From contig JAWAHN010000001.1 in NCBI GenBank assembly GCA_038889235.1, forward strand, positions 186,001 to 250,000: a stretch of 64,000 bases of DNA, written 5' to 3'. This DNA comes from Candidatus Jordarchaeales archaeon (GTDB lineage: Archaea; Asgardarchaeota; Jordiarchaeia; Jordiarchaeales; Freyrarchaeaceae). Shown in pieces: positions 7,977-16,487 of this stretch. Position 1 is the first letter of the stretch, and each line of letters starts with the position of its first letter. The notes beneath the pieces were generated by a model. It made no database searches and was not told the origin of the DNA. It saw only the letters and a list, made by a program, of their open reading frames with translations. The position numbers and the translations under genes were made by a program.

Positions 7977-9683
7977 TTGTCATCCGAGGTTCTTCGTGAA
8001 AAAGTTTTGGAGGTAATTAACACTGTTGAGAGTCATGGGCTCTTCGTTCACGACGAACTGTTGACTGTTAGATGTGAGGGGGAGCATGGAAACGAGATGT
8101 GGAGCATGCCACTCGTCGTCACGCTAGCTGTCCTAAACGCATTAGTCCCTAGGGGGGCTATGCTGCTTTACGGTGGACACGGTGGAGGTAAGACTACTCT
8201 GGCGAAAGTGCTGGGGCGCATGATGACCGGCGCCCACCTTTCAGAGATAGAGGAGGCTGTGGTGCGTGGGCACCCCCAGCTCACAGAGGAGAAAATGATA
8301 GCCACTCTTAAACCTGGGCGGCTTCTCAGAGATGGCGTGGAGGAGGTTGTATGGCGGAAGTTTGTCACAAGCTTTTGGAAAATAGTGGACGAAATTAACA
8401 GGCTTACACCCTATACTCAAAACATTCTCCTATCTCTCCTCGCTGAAGGCAGAGTGAAGTTTTACGACGCTGTTTACGAGTGCGGCTCCTTCGTCCTCTA
8501 CGCCACAATGAACCCACAGGACCCTGGAACCTTCGAAATTGGGCTTCCGCTGCTGGACAGGTTCGGGATAGCTGTACCCATAACCATGCCCAGCGTTACG
8601 GAGATCCCATTCATCCTCTCGGGCCAAGATGAAAGGCTTTACGGCTACGACCCCTACTACCAAGTCCCCCAAGTGCTAAGCGTGGAGGAGTTGCGCTCAA
8701 TATGGCGGCTTGTCGACGCCACGCCGGTGGATGAGGAGGCGAAGCTCTTCGTGGGCAACCTGATATCAGAATTTTCGGCTTGCGAGAGGGCTTCGAAAGA
8801 AAACGTCACGCTCCTCAGAACGGATAGCGGACTATGCGACGGATGCCACTTCAACGTCGAAAAATCGGTTTGCAACAAGGTTGTGACGCCACTCAGCGTG
8901 AGGGCGGCTAAGGACATTTTAAGGTATTCTAAGGCGTTGTCCTGGCTCCTCGGAGCTGAAAAGGTGACCGTGGATATGGTCGTTGCTATAGCTCCCTATG
9001 CCGTTTGGCATAGGGTTAAGTATCCTGAAAGACTCCTCATGGAACCCCCCTACTACGGGGACCAGCTCAAGTTTACCTTCGACGTTATGAAGCTCGTAAT
9101 GGAGAGGTTTGTAGCGAGGAGGAAAGCTCTAGAAATATTTGAGAAGTTTAAGATGGGAGAGGGGGGTGAGGGGGCGCTGAAAAACCTTGAAGAGTGGGGG
9201 AGGAGCGACCTAGTGGTGAAAACAGAGTTAGTGCCAAAAGCGCGCCACTTCGCCACCAGGGAGTATAGGAGCGTGATGGAGAAGATAAGGAAAGCACTTA
9301 GGGTTGACAACGTAAGAGAGCTCGAGAAGGTAAGGAATGTTATACTCTCAGAGAGAGGGTTGCCGAACAGGTTTGAAATCCTACGCAAGCTCGAAGAGGC
9401 AATTCACGAGAAGACAAAGAAGATCTACATGGTGCCGTTTAGAGAGTGGGGGGCGGTGTACGGAAAGCTTGCTGTAAAGTTCCCAGAGCTACAAGAGCCC
9501 CTTAAGCAAACGTTCAAACCGCCCGTGTCAAAGTGCATTAAACACAGGGAGCTTACCATAATAGTCCACGCAACCGGGGGAAGCGACGAGGACCCGGTGT
9601 TCGTGGAAATTGCAGGGGGTAAAGCGGACGAGGTGGCTAAAATCGTGGAGGAGGTTTGCGGAAGTGACAAGAAAGAGGAATAA
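7977..9683 (+). CDS. MoxR-like AAA+ ATPase, first gene of the SMC operon
   Basis: 568 residues, longer than ordinary MoxR (about 330). Walker A is GGHGGGKTT (about 65-73), Walker B is KIVDEINRL, sensor 1 is ATMNPQDPGTFEIG, and an arginine finger candidate lies in LLDRFG. A four-cysteine group follows in the lid region: C266 area (SACERAS) and CDGCHFNVEKSVC (about 288-300), perhaps binding zinc. The C-terminal 180 residues are charged and helical. MoxR proteins act as chaperone-like remodellers together with a VWA partner, which is exactly the next gene. Start is TTG 7977 behind GGGGGAAG. It heads a tightly packed run through ScpB. Confidence 0.85.
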   Translation: MSSEVLREKVLEVINTVESHGLFVHDELLTVRCEGEHGNEMWSMPLVVTLAVLNALVPRGAMLLYGGHGGGKTTLAKVLGRMMTGAHLSEIEEAVVRGHPQLTEEKMIATLKPGRLLRDGVEEVVWRKFVTSFWKIVDEINRLTPYTQNILLSLLAEGRVKFYDAVYECGSFVLYATMNPQDPGTFEIGLPLLDRFGIAVPITMPSVTEIPFILSGQDERLYGYDPYYQVPQVLSVEELRSIWRLVDATPVDEEAKLFVGNLISEFSACERASKENVTLLRTDSGLCDGCHFNVEKSVCNKVVTPLSVRAAKDILRYSKALSWLLGAEKVTVDMVVAIAPYAVWHRVKYPERLLMEPPYYGDQLKFTFDVMKLVMERFVARRKALEIFEKFKMGEGGEGALKNLEEWGRSDLVVKTELVPKARHFATREYRSVMEKIRKALRVDNVRELEKVRNVILSERGLPNRFEILRKLEEAIHEKTKKIYMVPFREWGAVYGKLAVKFPELQEPLKQTFKPPVSKCIKHRELTIIVHATGGSDEDPVFVEIAGGKADEVAKIVEEVCGSDKKEE

Positions 9684-11289
9684 TAAACACATTGCCTCGC
9701 TTGTCAAGGAGGCGGTTTCGCTTGCCCTTAAAGACTTCTACTGCCCCCCGGTCCCAGACCCGGAGGTCAGCGTTGGAAAAGCTAGGAAAACCATGTTCTA
9801 CATTACTGAGGGGAGCTGGAAAGTGCACATAAACGTCAACGAAATCCCACCACTGGAAGAGAGAGAGCTTGTAAAATTCTTCCGGTCCATATGCAGACAC
9901 GAGTTGGGACATTACACTGTATGCCCTTACGATATGACAAATTCCTTGCTTATCCTTAGAAGCGTGATGAAGAATGTCGGGCCAGAACTAGCAGGCTTCG
10001 TCGCCAACTTTTTCTGCGACCTTATCGTCGACCACTACCTCTTTGAAAGATACCGCGAGGAAACACTCTGGGAGAAGAAGGTTACAGCTAACTGGATTGC
10101 CAACTGCTTTGACTATCCAAGCGAGCTGTGGGCTTTACTCATTAAATGCTACGAGAAAATGTGGAACGTGAAAATCCTAGAAGATTTAAGAGTAGCGATG
10201 GTTGTGGATGAAGTTGCAGCAAAGATAGTTAAGGTGATCAAGAGGGGTGGGGTGTTCAACGAGAAGACATGGCCCAGGAAGGCTGGCAAGGTTGCCGAGA
10301 TAATAAGGAACTTCTTGGAATGGGTTCGTAGGGGAGAGGAAGCCAGTTACGACGGATTCACAGTCCCAGAGGATGTCGCGAAGATGATGAGAGGAGACCC
10401 GTTGAAACCACCGCTCGGAAGGAGCGGAGACTATGAGAAAGCAGCGGAGAAGTACATTGAGGAAGGCGGAAGAGTTGAAGAATTTGTCGAAACAATTAGG
10501 GCGGCTGGGCTTAACAAAAACACAAGGGAGATTTTGAGGGCGTGGTATAGGGCTAAGGCGAAATTGAGAATTAAGGTTAAAATCTCCTCGGTGAGGAGGA
10601 GAAAGGAGGATGTGCAAGTTTACCCTGACGTTTGGAGAATTGAAGACCCGTTAGAGGAGCTTGACATACCGCTCTCGCTTCAGTGCTTCCCTAAACTTAT
10701 ACCCGGCCTGACGACTAAGAAGTGGGTCAAGAGTTCAAGTGAAACTGTCAAAGAAAAAGGGGAACCCCCGGACATGTTGATAGTCCTCGACAGTTCCTCC
10801 AGCATGAGCTCTAACGATGGGTTGCCCTTTGACCTAGCTCTCGTAGCAGCCTTCTCGGCTCTTAAGTTTGCGATGAGCAAAAACTGCAGAGTTGCAGCCA
10901 TCAATTTCTCCAATGGAGTGATAGAGTGTTACTGGACCAGGGATAGAGTTAAGGTTGAAGACGTCCTCTTAAGCTACCAGGGGGGCGGCACTGTTCTCCC
11001 CACGAAAAGAATATCGAAACTCGTAGAGGAGAACGGATTCAAAGTCCTGGTGCTAATAATAACTGACACTGGGTTGGCGAACTGGGACGAGGCTGTGAAG
11101 GAGCTTGGAAGGCTCGTAGCCATGGGGCACAGCGTGTGCATGTTCTTTATAGGAGGACGTGAAGGTGAGCTCAACGAGGCGCACAGGAAGTTTCTCTCCA
11201 TGGGTGGGAAGATATATCCCATCCCGGACATTGAGAAGCTACCAGATGTGGTGATAGATGAGGTTAAAGGGCACTACCAGGTAGGGTGA
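9664..11289 (+). CDS. VWA-domain protein with an N-terminal HELGH metal-binding motif
   Basis: About 541 residues from GTG 9664, which lies ten bases after GGAGGAGG inside the end of the MoxR gene; the longer frame from 9610 lacks such a site. The N-terminal third carries RHELGHYTVCPYD (about 78-90), an HExxH zinc-peptidase-like motif, and FCDLIVDHYLFERY, which could supply a third ligand. The C-terminal third is a VWA domain with a MIDAS DxSxS (VLDSSSSMSS), a GGGT loop and ITDTG. MoxR-VWA pairs usually mature or insert cofactors in target complexes. Protease activity is possible but unproven. It overlaps both neighbours, so translation is coupled. Confidence 0.82.
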   Translation: MTRKRNNKHIASLVKEAVSLALKDFYCPPVPDPEVSVGKARKTMFYITEGSWKVHINVNEIPPLEERELVKFFRSICRHELGHYTVCPYDMTNSLLILRSVMKNVGPELAGFVANFFCDLIVDHYLFERYREETLWEKKVTANWIANCFDYPSELWALLIKCYEKMWNVKILEDLRVAMVVDEVAAKIVKVIKRGGVFNEKTWPRKAGKVAEIIRNFLEWVRRGEEASYDGFTVPEDVAKMMRGDPLKPPLGRSGDYEKAAEKYIEEGGRVEEFVETIRAAGLNKNTREILRAWYRAKAKLRIKVKISSVRRRKEDVQVYPDVWRIEDPLEELDIPLSLQCFPKLIPGLTTKKWVKSSSETVKEKGEPPDMLIVLDSSSSMSSNDGLPFDLALVAAFSALKFAMSKNCRVAAINFSNGVIECYWTRDRVKVEDVLLSYQGGGTVLPTKRISKLVEENGFKVLVLIITDTGLANWDEAVKELGRLVAMGHSVCMFFIGGREGELNEAHRKFLSMGGKIYPIPDIEKLPDVVIDEVKGHYQVG

Positions 11290-12116
11290 AACGCTTGAGC
11301 ACGTGGAATGACAAGGTTTCCAAGGCGGCTTTCGCGTGCTGTAGGAAAAGCATGGAGACGCTGAGGGTAATCCTTCACGCCTGGCTTAAGAGAGGCACGC
11401 TGAGAGAGAAGGGGGTTCAGCCTATTAGTAGGGTAGTTGTCGTCGCCGAGGAAGGGATGATGGCTGAGGAGGCCGTCAAGGAGCTCCTAAAAGAGACTGG
11501 GGTCAATTTCAGGAAGGTGGAGGGGGAAGGAGGAGTTAGCATGGTGGTCGACGGTGGCGGTGAGGAGTTCACCGTAGAAGTAGTGAGGTGTGAGAGGGAT
11601 CAGAGCGCGCGTGACGGGCTTACTTTGGTCGTTGAAAGACCGGGGGTTGCTGACAGGATGGAGGCTTTGAGGGTTTTGGCGTCAGAGCTTGGCGATCTCG
11701 ACTTGAAGAGTGTAGCGGAGGCTTGTGAGGGCTTCACGACGTCAGACATTGTGAAACTCGTCCAGTTTGCAGCTTCGAGAAGCATAGCTGAGGGGCGGGA
11801 GAAAGTTGAGGGGGGTGACTTTATGGAGGGAGTATCCGCTCTGCGAAGGGAGGCAAGTGTTCTAGGTGAGACGCTTCCCGACGACCTATCAGAGCAGCTC
11901 TACATTATGGCGGTCAGTGAGAGCGGCGAGGTTTTCTCGGAGCTCGTCCACAAAGTCAACTCTGGGGAGAGGCTCGACAGGAGACTTGAGAAGGCGCTTG
12001 CAAGGTACTCCTTCATCTTGTTCGACGAGCCCGAGGAGAGGATAATAAAGCTTGCAAGGGCTAGGGCGAGCTACGAAAGGCTCAGAAAGGTCTTTGAGGG
12101 TGGGCGGCAGAATTGA
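11286..12116 (+). CDS. Degenerate AAA+ protein (pseudo-ATPase) with intact AAA lid
   Basis: 276 residues. The segment RVVVVAEEGMMAEEAVKELL aligns by eye with the Walker A region of FtsH/Cdc48-type AAA+ proteins, but GPPGTGKT is replaced by AEEGMMAE, so nucleotide binding is unlikely. TLVVERPGVADRMEALRVL resembles sensor 2-proximal PD..R..IL, and LDLKSVAEACEGFTTSDIVK is a clear AAA lid (DLxxxAxxxxGFSGADI). The central Walker B portion is deleted. It begins within the VWA stop codon (GTGA) and its end overlaps the SMC start. Position suggests an adaptor or substrate receptor for the MoxR-VWA machine, or for SMC. Function is inferred only. Confidence 0.7.
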   Translation: MKRLSTWNDKVSKAAFACCRKSMETLRVILHAWLKRGTLREKGVQPISRVVVVAEEGMMAEEAVKELLKETGVNFRKVEGEGGVSMVVDGGGEEFTVEVVRCERDQSARDGLTLVVERPGVADRMEALRVLASELGDLDLKSVAEACEGFTTSDIVKLVQFAASRSIAEGREKVEGGDFMEGVSALRREASVLGETLPDDLSEQLYIMAVSESGEVFSELVHKVNSGERLDRRLEKALARYSFILFDEPEERIIKLARARASYERLRKVFEGGRQN

Positions 12117-15100
12117 ACGGCTTCAAACTCACTTCACTACAACTGAAAAATTTTCTCACATACAGTGAAGAATATCTGAGACTCCCAAAGGAGGGCTTGA
12201 TAGTCATCATAGGCGGAAATGGAACAGGCAAGACCAGCCTATTCAACGCCCTGCGGTTCGTCCTCGGCTCTAATCAGAAAGATCAAAGGTACCGCTCATG
12301 GAGCGACTTCATAAACAACCGTGTGAACGCCGCGTACGGTTGGGTTGAAGCCGTCTTTGAGGGAAACGGAGAGACTATTAAGCTGAGGAGAGAGGTGAGG
12401 CGCGGGGAGGCACCGAGATCATACGTCAACGGGAGAAGGGTAAGCGCGGACGAGTTGAGAAAAGTTGTCCGCGAAAAGCTTGGGATAGACCCAGATAACC
12501 CCCTGGTCTTCGTGCCTCAGGGACGTGTAGATGCGATTAGAGACATGGAGACGGAGAAGCTGAGAGCTTTCATAGAGGAGCTGACTGGTCTCGCAGAGAA
12601 CAGAAGGATTATCGATGAAAAGGAGAGGGAACTTGAAGTGGTACGAAGGGAGGCGGAGAAGCTTAGGGAGGATATTTTAACCTTTCAGGAGAGAGAGGCA
12701 AGGCTGGCTCTGAAGTTTGAAAAGTGGAAGAAGAGGAGGGAGGTGGAGGAGCGGCTTAAGGCGCTTGAGAGCGAGGCCGTATGGAGCAGGATGGCCGAGT
12801 GGGAGGCTAAACTAAAGGAGCTGGCGGAGGCTGAAAGGAGGGCGGCAACATCTGTTGAGGAGAAGTACGCAGCTTTCAAGAAGGTTGCTGGGGAAGTAGA
12901 AGAGCTGGAGAGGGAGTTGGGTGCTAAGAGGGCAAAGGAGGCGGAGATTGATGCTGAGGTTAACAGGCTTAGGGAGGAGAGGATGAACCTTGAAGCTAGA
13001 TTAAGGGGTGTGTTGGGAGGGCGGGATAAGACGCTGGAGAATTTGAGGAGGAAAGAGGAAGAGCTGGAAAGGATTAAGGGAGACGTCGAGGCTCTGAGGA
13101 GGAGAGTGAAGTGGCTTGAGGAAAGAGAGAAAAAACTTGAGGACGACAGGCAGAAAGTGCTGTCAAAAATCGAAGAGTTAAGGAAAGAGCTAGAGAGGAT
13201 TTCCGTTGAGAAGGAGAAGTTTAGGGGGTGGGAGGCTGAGTGGAGAGCTGCTAAGGCCGAGCTGGAGAGGGTGAAGGAGAAAATTGAGGTGCTGAATAAG
13301 GAGAAGGCTCGGGTTGGCTCTGAGCTGGAGAGAGTGGGAAGGAGGATTCTGGAGTGTAACAGGAGGGTGGCGGAGCTCGTTAGCATAGTGGAGAATTACG
13401 ATGAAGATGGGTTGAAGAAGAGGAGAGAGGAGCTGAGGTCGGAAAGGGAGAGGCTTGTAAGGGCGAGTATACGTGTTGAGGATGAAGTCAAGAAGTACGA
13501 TGAGAAGATTAACGCGCTCAGAAAAATGCTTTTAAACGTTGGTAGCAGGGTGCCGGAGCAAGTCGAAATGCTGGAGAGAGATGTGAAAAACAGGAGGATG
13601 GAGGTGGAAGGCCCCCTCCTTAAGCTGATCGAGGTGGATGACAAGTATGCTAAGGCCACCGAGGCGATTTTCGGGAGAGAGCTGCTGGCATTCGTGGCGT
13701 TCGACGAACCCGACTTCCAGGTTTTGAACGAACTTAGAAAAAAGTATAACGCCTGGTGCACCATATACCTTCCGAAAACCCTTGAAGCACCCGCTCTGGG
13801 AAGGATAGAAGACGAAGGGGTTATTGGCTGGCTCGAGGATGTGCTGAAGTTCCCTGAAAGGGTCAGGGTGATTATAAGGGAAATAACCCGAAGGACTTTG
13901 TTAGTTAAAGACTTTAAGAGCGCGCTTGCGCTCAGCAGGAAGTATAAGGGGTTGAGGTTTGTTACAGTTGACGGCGAGGTAGTGGAGGACTTCGAAAACG
14001 TCTTGCGAAGCCCCCACAGGAAAATTAAGGGACTCCTGGACGTTAAGAGAATCACGGAAGAACTGGAGGAGAGCGTTATCGCTAGGGGACGGTTGGAGGA
14101 GGAGCTTAAATCCTTGAAGGAAAAGTTGGACGAGTTGAGGAGGGAGGAGGAGCGGGTTGAAAGAGCGCTCACAGTTATCCCGGAGTGGAGGATGCTTCTA
14201 AGGGAGAAGATGACGCTCGAAGAGGAGGAGAAGAAGCTGAAAGATGAGTTGAGGATGATTGAAGAGAATTTGGCGAGTATTTCAGCGGACAGGGAGAGAG
14301 CGGAAAGGACTCTAAGAAAGGTTGAGGAGAGGAAGCCTAAGGATTACACTGAGCTCGAGAAGGCTGAGATGGAGGCACTAAGAGAGCTCGAAGGGACGAG
14401 GAGAGAGCTTGACAGGTTGGAGGCTGAGCTGAGAAAAGTGATGAAGGAGAGGGAGGGGGCGCTGCTAAATATGAAGATGCTCGAAGCAACCGGCGAGTCT
14501 GTTTCAAAGGAAATCGACCTACTAAGGGAGGAGGTAGTGAGGGGGAGCGAGGAAGCTGAAGAGCTGACTAGAAAGATAGATGAGCTTAAAATAGTGGTTG
14601 AAGAGTGGCTGGCCCGTAAGAGGGACTATGAAAGGTCTATTGAAGTGCTGCTCCAAAAGCTGGGGGAGAGAAGGGAAAGAATGAAAGTGTTGGAGGAGAC
14701 ACTTGGAGAAGGGAGGAAGGAGCTGGAGAGTATTAAGAAAGAGATTTCCGCCGCGAAGGAGAGACTGAAGGAGCTGGAAAGGGAGGTGAGGGAGAGAGGG
14801 TTTGTGAAGCCTGCTAGGGTTAGGTCGCTCCCCGAGATCGAAGTGGAACGCACGCTCCTCGAGGAGGAACTTGCAAGCTTAGCAGACGTGGATGAAGGTG
14901 TCGTGAAAGAGAAGGAGGAGTTGGAGAGGGAGAGAGGATATCTCACTGAGAGATTTGAGAAGGTTAGAGAGGAACTGCAGGGAATTTTGGAGGAGTTAGA
15001 GAGAAGAAAGGAAGAGCACATGGTTAAACTGGTTGAGGCTGTCGATGAAGTTGAGAGGGAGGTTAACGAGCTGCTTGGGAGCGTCAACATGAGGTGCAAG

Positions 15101-15466
15101 TTAAGGGTTGCGGGAGGGTACAGTGAAGCTGGAGTGGAGGTTAAGTTGAGCGTAAAGGGTGGACCTTTAGTCAACGTTACAGCTGCAAGCGGAGGGGAAA
15201 GGTGTTTTTTCGCCATAGCGCTCATGGCGGCACTACAGAAGAAGGCGCGTACACCTCTCGTAGTACTAGACGAGCCGTCGATGCACCTTGACTCTGAAAA
15301 CACCGAGAGGACTGGAAAGATACTCAAGGAGATTTCTTCGGGGAGACAGCTGCTTGTCTTAGTTCCCGACAAGTACTTAGAGTTTACGAAGTATGCTGAC
15401 CAGTGCTACGGGACCGCCACTAGCAGCGGGGTTAGCGTAGTGATACCCGCCCGAATAAAGTGCTGA
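12113..15466 (+). CDS. smc: SMC ATPase (condensin core subunit)
   Basis: 1117 residues. N-terminal head: Walker A IIGGNGTGKTSLFN (about 32-45) and Q-loop VFVPQGRVDAI. Coiled coil from about 165-490. The hinge (about 495-650) includes LLKLIEVDDKYAKATEAIFG and FKSALALSRKYKGLRFVTVD. The return coil runs to about 985. C-terminal head: signature AASGGERCFF (about 1024) and Walker B LVVLDEPSMHLD (about 1049). Most SMCs have LSGGE and DExDAxLD; the A-SGGE and DEPSMHLD here are nearer Rad50/SMC5-6-like variants. ScpA- and ScpB-like genes directly follow, so this is a condensin and not an isolated SMC-like ATPase. Start is TTG 12113, overlapping the previous stop. Confidence 0.88.
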   Translation: MNGFKLTSLQLKNFLTYSEEYLRLPKEGLIVIIGGNGTGKTSLFNALRFVLGSNQKDQRYRSWSDFINNRVNAAYGWVEAVFEGNGETIKLRREVRRGEAPRSYVNGRRVSADELRKVVREKLGIDPDNPLVFVPQGRVDAIRDMETEKLRAFIEELTGLAENRRIIDEKERELEVVRREAEKLREDILTFQEREARLALKFEKWKKRREVEERLKALESEAVWSRMAEWEAKLKELAEAERRAATSVEEKYAAFKKVAGEVEELERELGAKRAKEAEIDAEVNRLREERMNLEARLRGVLGGRDKTLENLRRKEEELERIKGDVEALRRRVKWLEEREKKLEDDRQKVLSKIEELRKELERISVEKEKFRGWEAEWRAAKAELERVKEKIEVLNKEKARVGSELERVGRRILECNRRVAELVSIVENYDEDGLKKRREELRSERERLVRASIRVEDEVKKYDEKINALRKMLLNVGSRVPEQVEMLERDVKNRRMEVEGPLLKLIEVDDKYAKATEAIFGRELLAFVAFDEPDFQVLNELRKKYNAWCTIYLPKTLEAPALGRIEDEGVIGWLEDVLKFPERVRVIIREITRRTLLVKDFKSALALSRKYKGLRFVTVDGEVVEDFENVLRSPHRKIKGLLDVKRITEELEESVIARGRLEEELKSLKEKLDELRREEERVERALTVIPEWRMLLREKMTLEEEEKKLKDELRMIEENLASISADRERAERTLRKVEERKPKDYTELEKAEMEALRELEGTRRELDRLEAELRKVMKEREGALLNMKMLEATGESVSKEIDLLREEVVRGSEEAEELTRKIDELKIVVEEWLARKRDYERSIEVLLQKLGERRERMKVLEETLGEGRKELESIKKEISAAKERLKELEREVRERGFVKPARVRSLPEIEVERTLLEEELASLADVDEGVVKEKEELERERGYLTERFEKVREELQGILEELERRKEEHMVKLVEAVDEVEREVNELLGSVNMRCKLRVAGGYSEAGVEVKLSVKGGPLVNVTAASGGERCFFAIALMAALQKKARTPLVVLDEPSMHLDSENTERTGKILKEISSGRQLLVLVPDKYLEFTKYADQCYGTATSSGVSVVIPARIKC

Positions 15467-15476
15467 GGTGGGTGGC

Positions 15477-16040
15477 GTGATAGACGAGGTACTGGCGATG
15501 GTTGAGACTGGAAAGGTTAACCCAGCCGACGTCGACTTGAAAGCCCTCCTAGTGGAAGTTAGGGAGGCTAGGAGTGGAGTCGAGTGGGGGGAGAAGATTT
15601 CAAAGTTAATACGGCTGGCTAGGCTTAAAGTTAGGGCACTGATTGAAAGTGTGATCTTACGGTTTGGGAAGCCGCCAGGTTTCGGCGTCACCTCCCCGCT
15701 GGTAATTCCGTGGATTGGTTTTAGTGAGGCTGAGAGGGCGCTTAGAGAGCTGGTGGAAGCTATGTCTAAGAGAATGGCTGCGAAGGGTGGTGACGAGACC
15801 TCACCAGCACTGCTCGTAGATAAGGAGACCGTTGAACTACATGTGGCTGAGGAGAGAAAGTACAGGGAATACGTGCAGGGTAAAATTAGAGAGCTGGGAG
15901 AGGCGAGATTGGAGGACTTGCTTGAAGGCGACATCTTAGAAAGGGCTTCCATCTTTGTAGAGGTTTTGAGGCTGATAAGCGAGGGGGTTTTAGGGTATGA
16001 CAAGTTGAGCGGGAGGGTTTTTGCGCTTGAACGAGTATGA
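15477..16040 (+). CDS. scpA: ScpA-like kleisin
   Basis: About 187 residues from GTG 15477, six bases after GAGGTG; GTG 15468 would add three. The N-terminal MIDEVLAMVETGKVNPADVD matches the kleisin entry (LLxLIExGEIDxWDID), followed by a helix KLIRLARLKVRALIESVILR that would contact the SMC neck. The C-terminal winged helix reads ASIFVEVLRLISEGVLGYDK and ends in LSGRVFALERV, like the ScpA cap-binding end. The loop between (about 60-130) is short. The family closes the SMC ring and recruits ScpB. Its end overlaps scpB by 20 bases. The match was made by eye, but the flanking SMC and ScpB make it convincing. Confidence 0.78.
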   Translation: MIDEVLAMVETGKVNPADVDLKALLVEVREARSGVEWGEKISKLIRLARLKVRALIESVILRFGKPPGFGVTSPLVIPWIGFSEAERALRELVEAMSKRMAAKGGDETSPALLVDKETVELHVAEERKYREYVQGKIRELGEARLEDLLEGDILERASIFVEVLRLISEGVLGYDKLSGRVFALERV

Positions 16041-16479
16041 AGTAGTGTTTGCTAGTATGGTTGCCAGTGGTTGGAGAGGGGTTAGCGTTAGGGATGTTGC
16101 AAGGGTCCTAGGAGTGGAGGGGGAGTTGGGAGAGTGGTATGCGATAAGGACTTTAGTGGGTATGGCAAAGATTTTAAGGCCTCTGGGTGTAGTCTTGAAG
16201 TTTAATCCTGTGACTGGGATGTGGGTTGCAACGCAAAGTAGTAAAACAGCTAAGGCTGCTGGGCTCCCGAAAAGGTTGAAGGCAACCCTCGCCGCCGTGC
16301 TTAGAGTTCAAAGCGAGCTTGGAGTTGCATCCATAGAAGAGGTTGTGAAGGTTAGGGGGAAGAGCAGGAGAAGCACTCTGGCAGATCTTAGGGAGCTTGA
16401 AGAAAAAGGGCTTGTTGAGCGTGTAGGAAAAAACGAGTTTAGGGTGTCAGGGGTGCTTGCCCCCTTCCTGGAGGGGTGA
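16021..16479 (+). CDS. scpB: ScpB-like double winged-helix protein
   Basis: 152 residues with two winged helices: EYEVVFASMVASGWRGVSVR followed by DVARVLGVEGELGEW in the first, and LPKRLKATLAAVLRVQSELG, SIEEVVKVRGKSRRSTLADL and LEEKGLVERVGKNEFRV in the second. The RGK-S-LxxLxxxGLVExxGK pattern matches the second wHTH of ScpB (RGxxS...L...GLIExxG). ScpB binds the ScpA linker as a dimer and regulates the SMC ring. TTG 16021 overlaps scpA; TTG 16027 is an alternative. It is the last gene of the operon and ends nine bases before the end of the convergent giant coiled-coil gene. Confidence 0.75.
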   Translation: MRLNEYEVVFASMVASGWRGVSVRDVARVLGVEGELGEWYAIRTLVGMAKILRPLGVVLKFNPVTGMWVATQSSKTAKAAGLPKRLKATLAAVLRVQSELGVASIEEVVKVRGKSRRSTLADLRELEEKGLVERVGKNEFRVSGVLAPFLEG

Positions 16480-16487
16480 GCGCTGGT

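Noticed and set aside
12685-16003. Long minus-strand frames under smc and scpA
   Set aside because: Same cause: charged coiled-coil coding gives stop-poor antisense frames. The + strand has clear SMC, ScpA and ScpB motifs.
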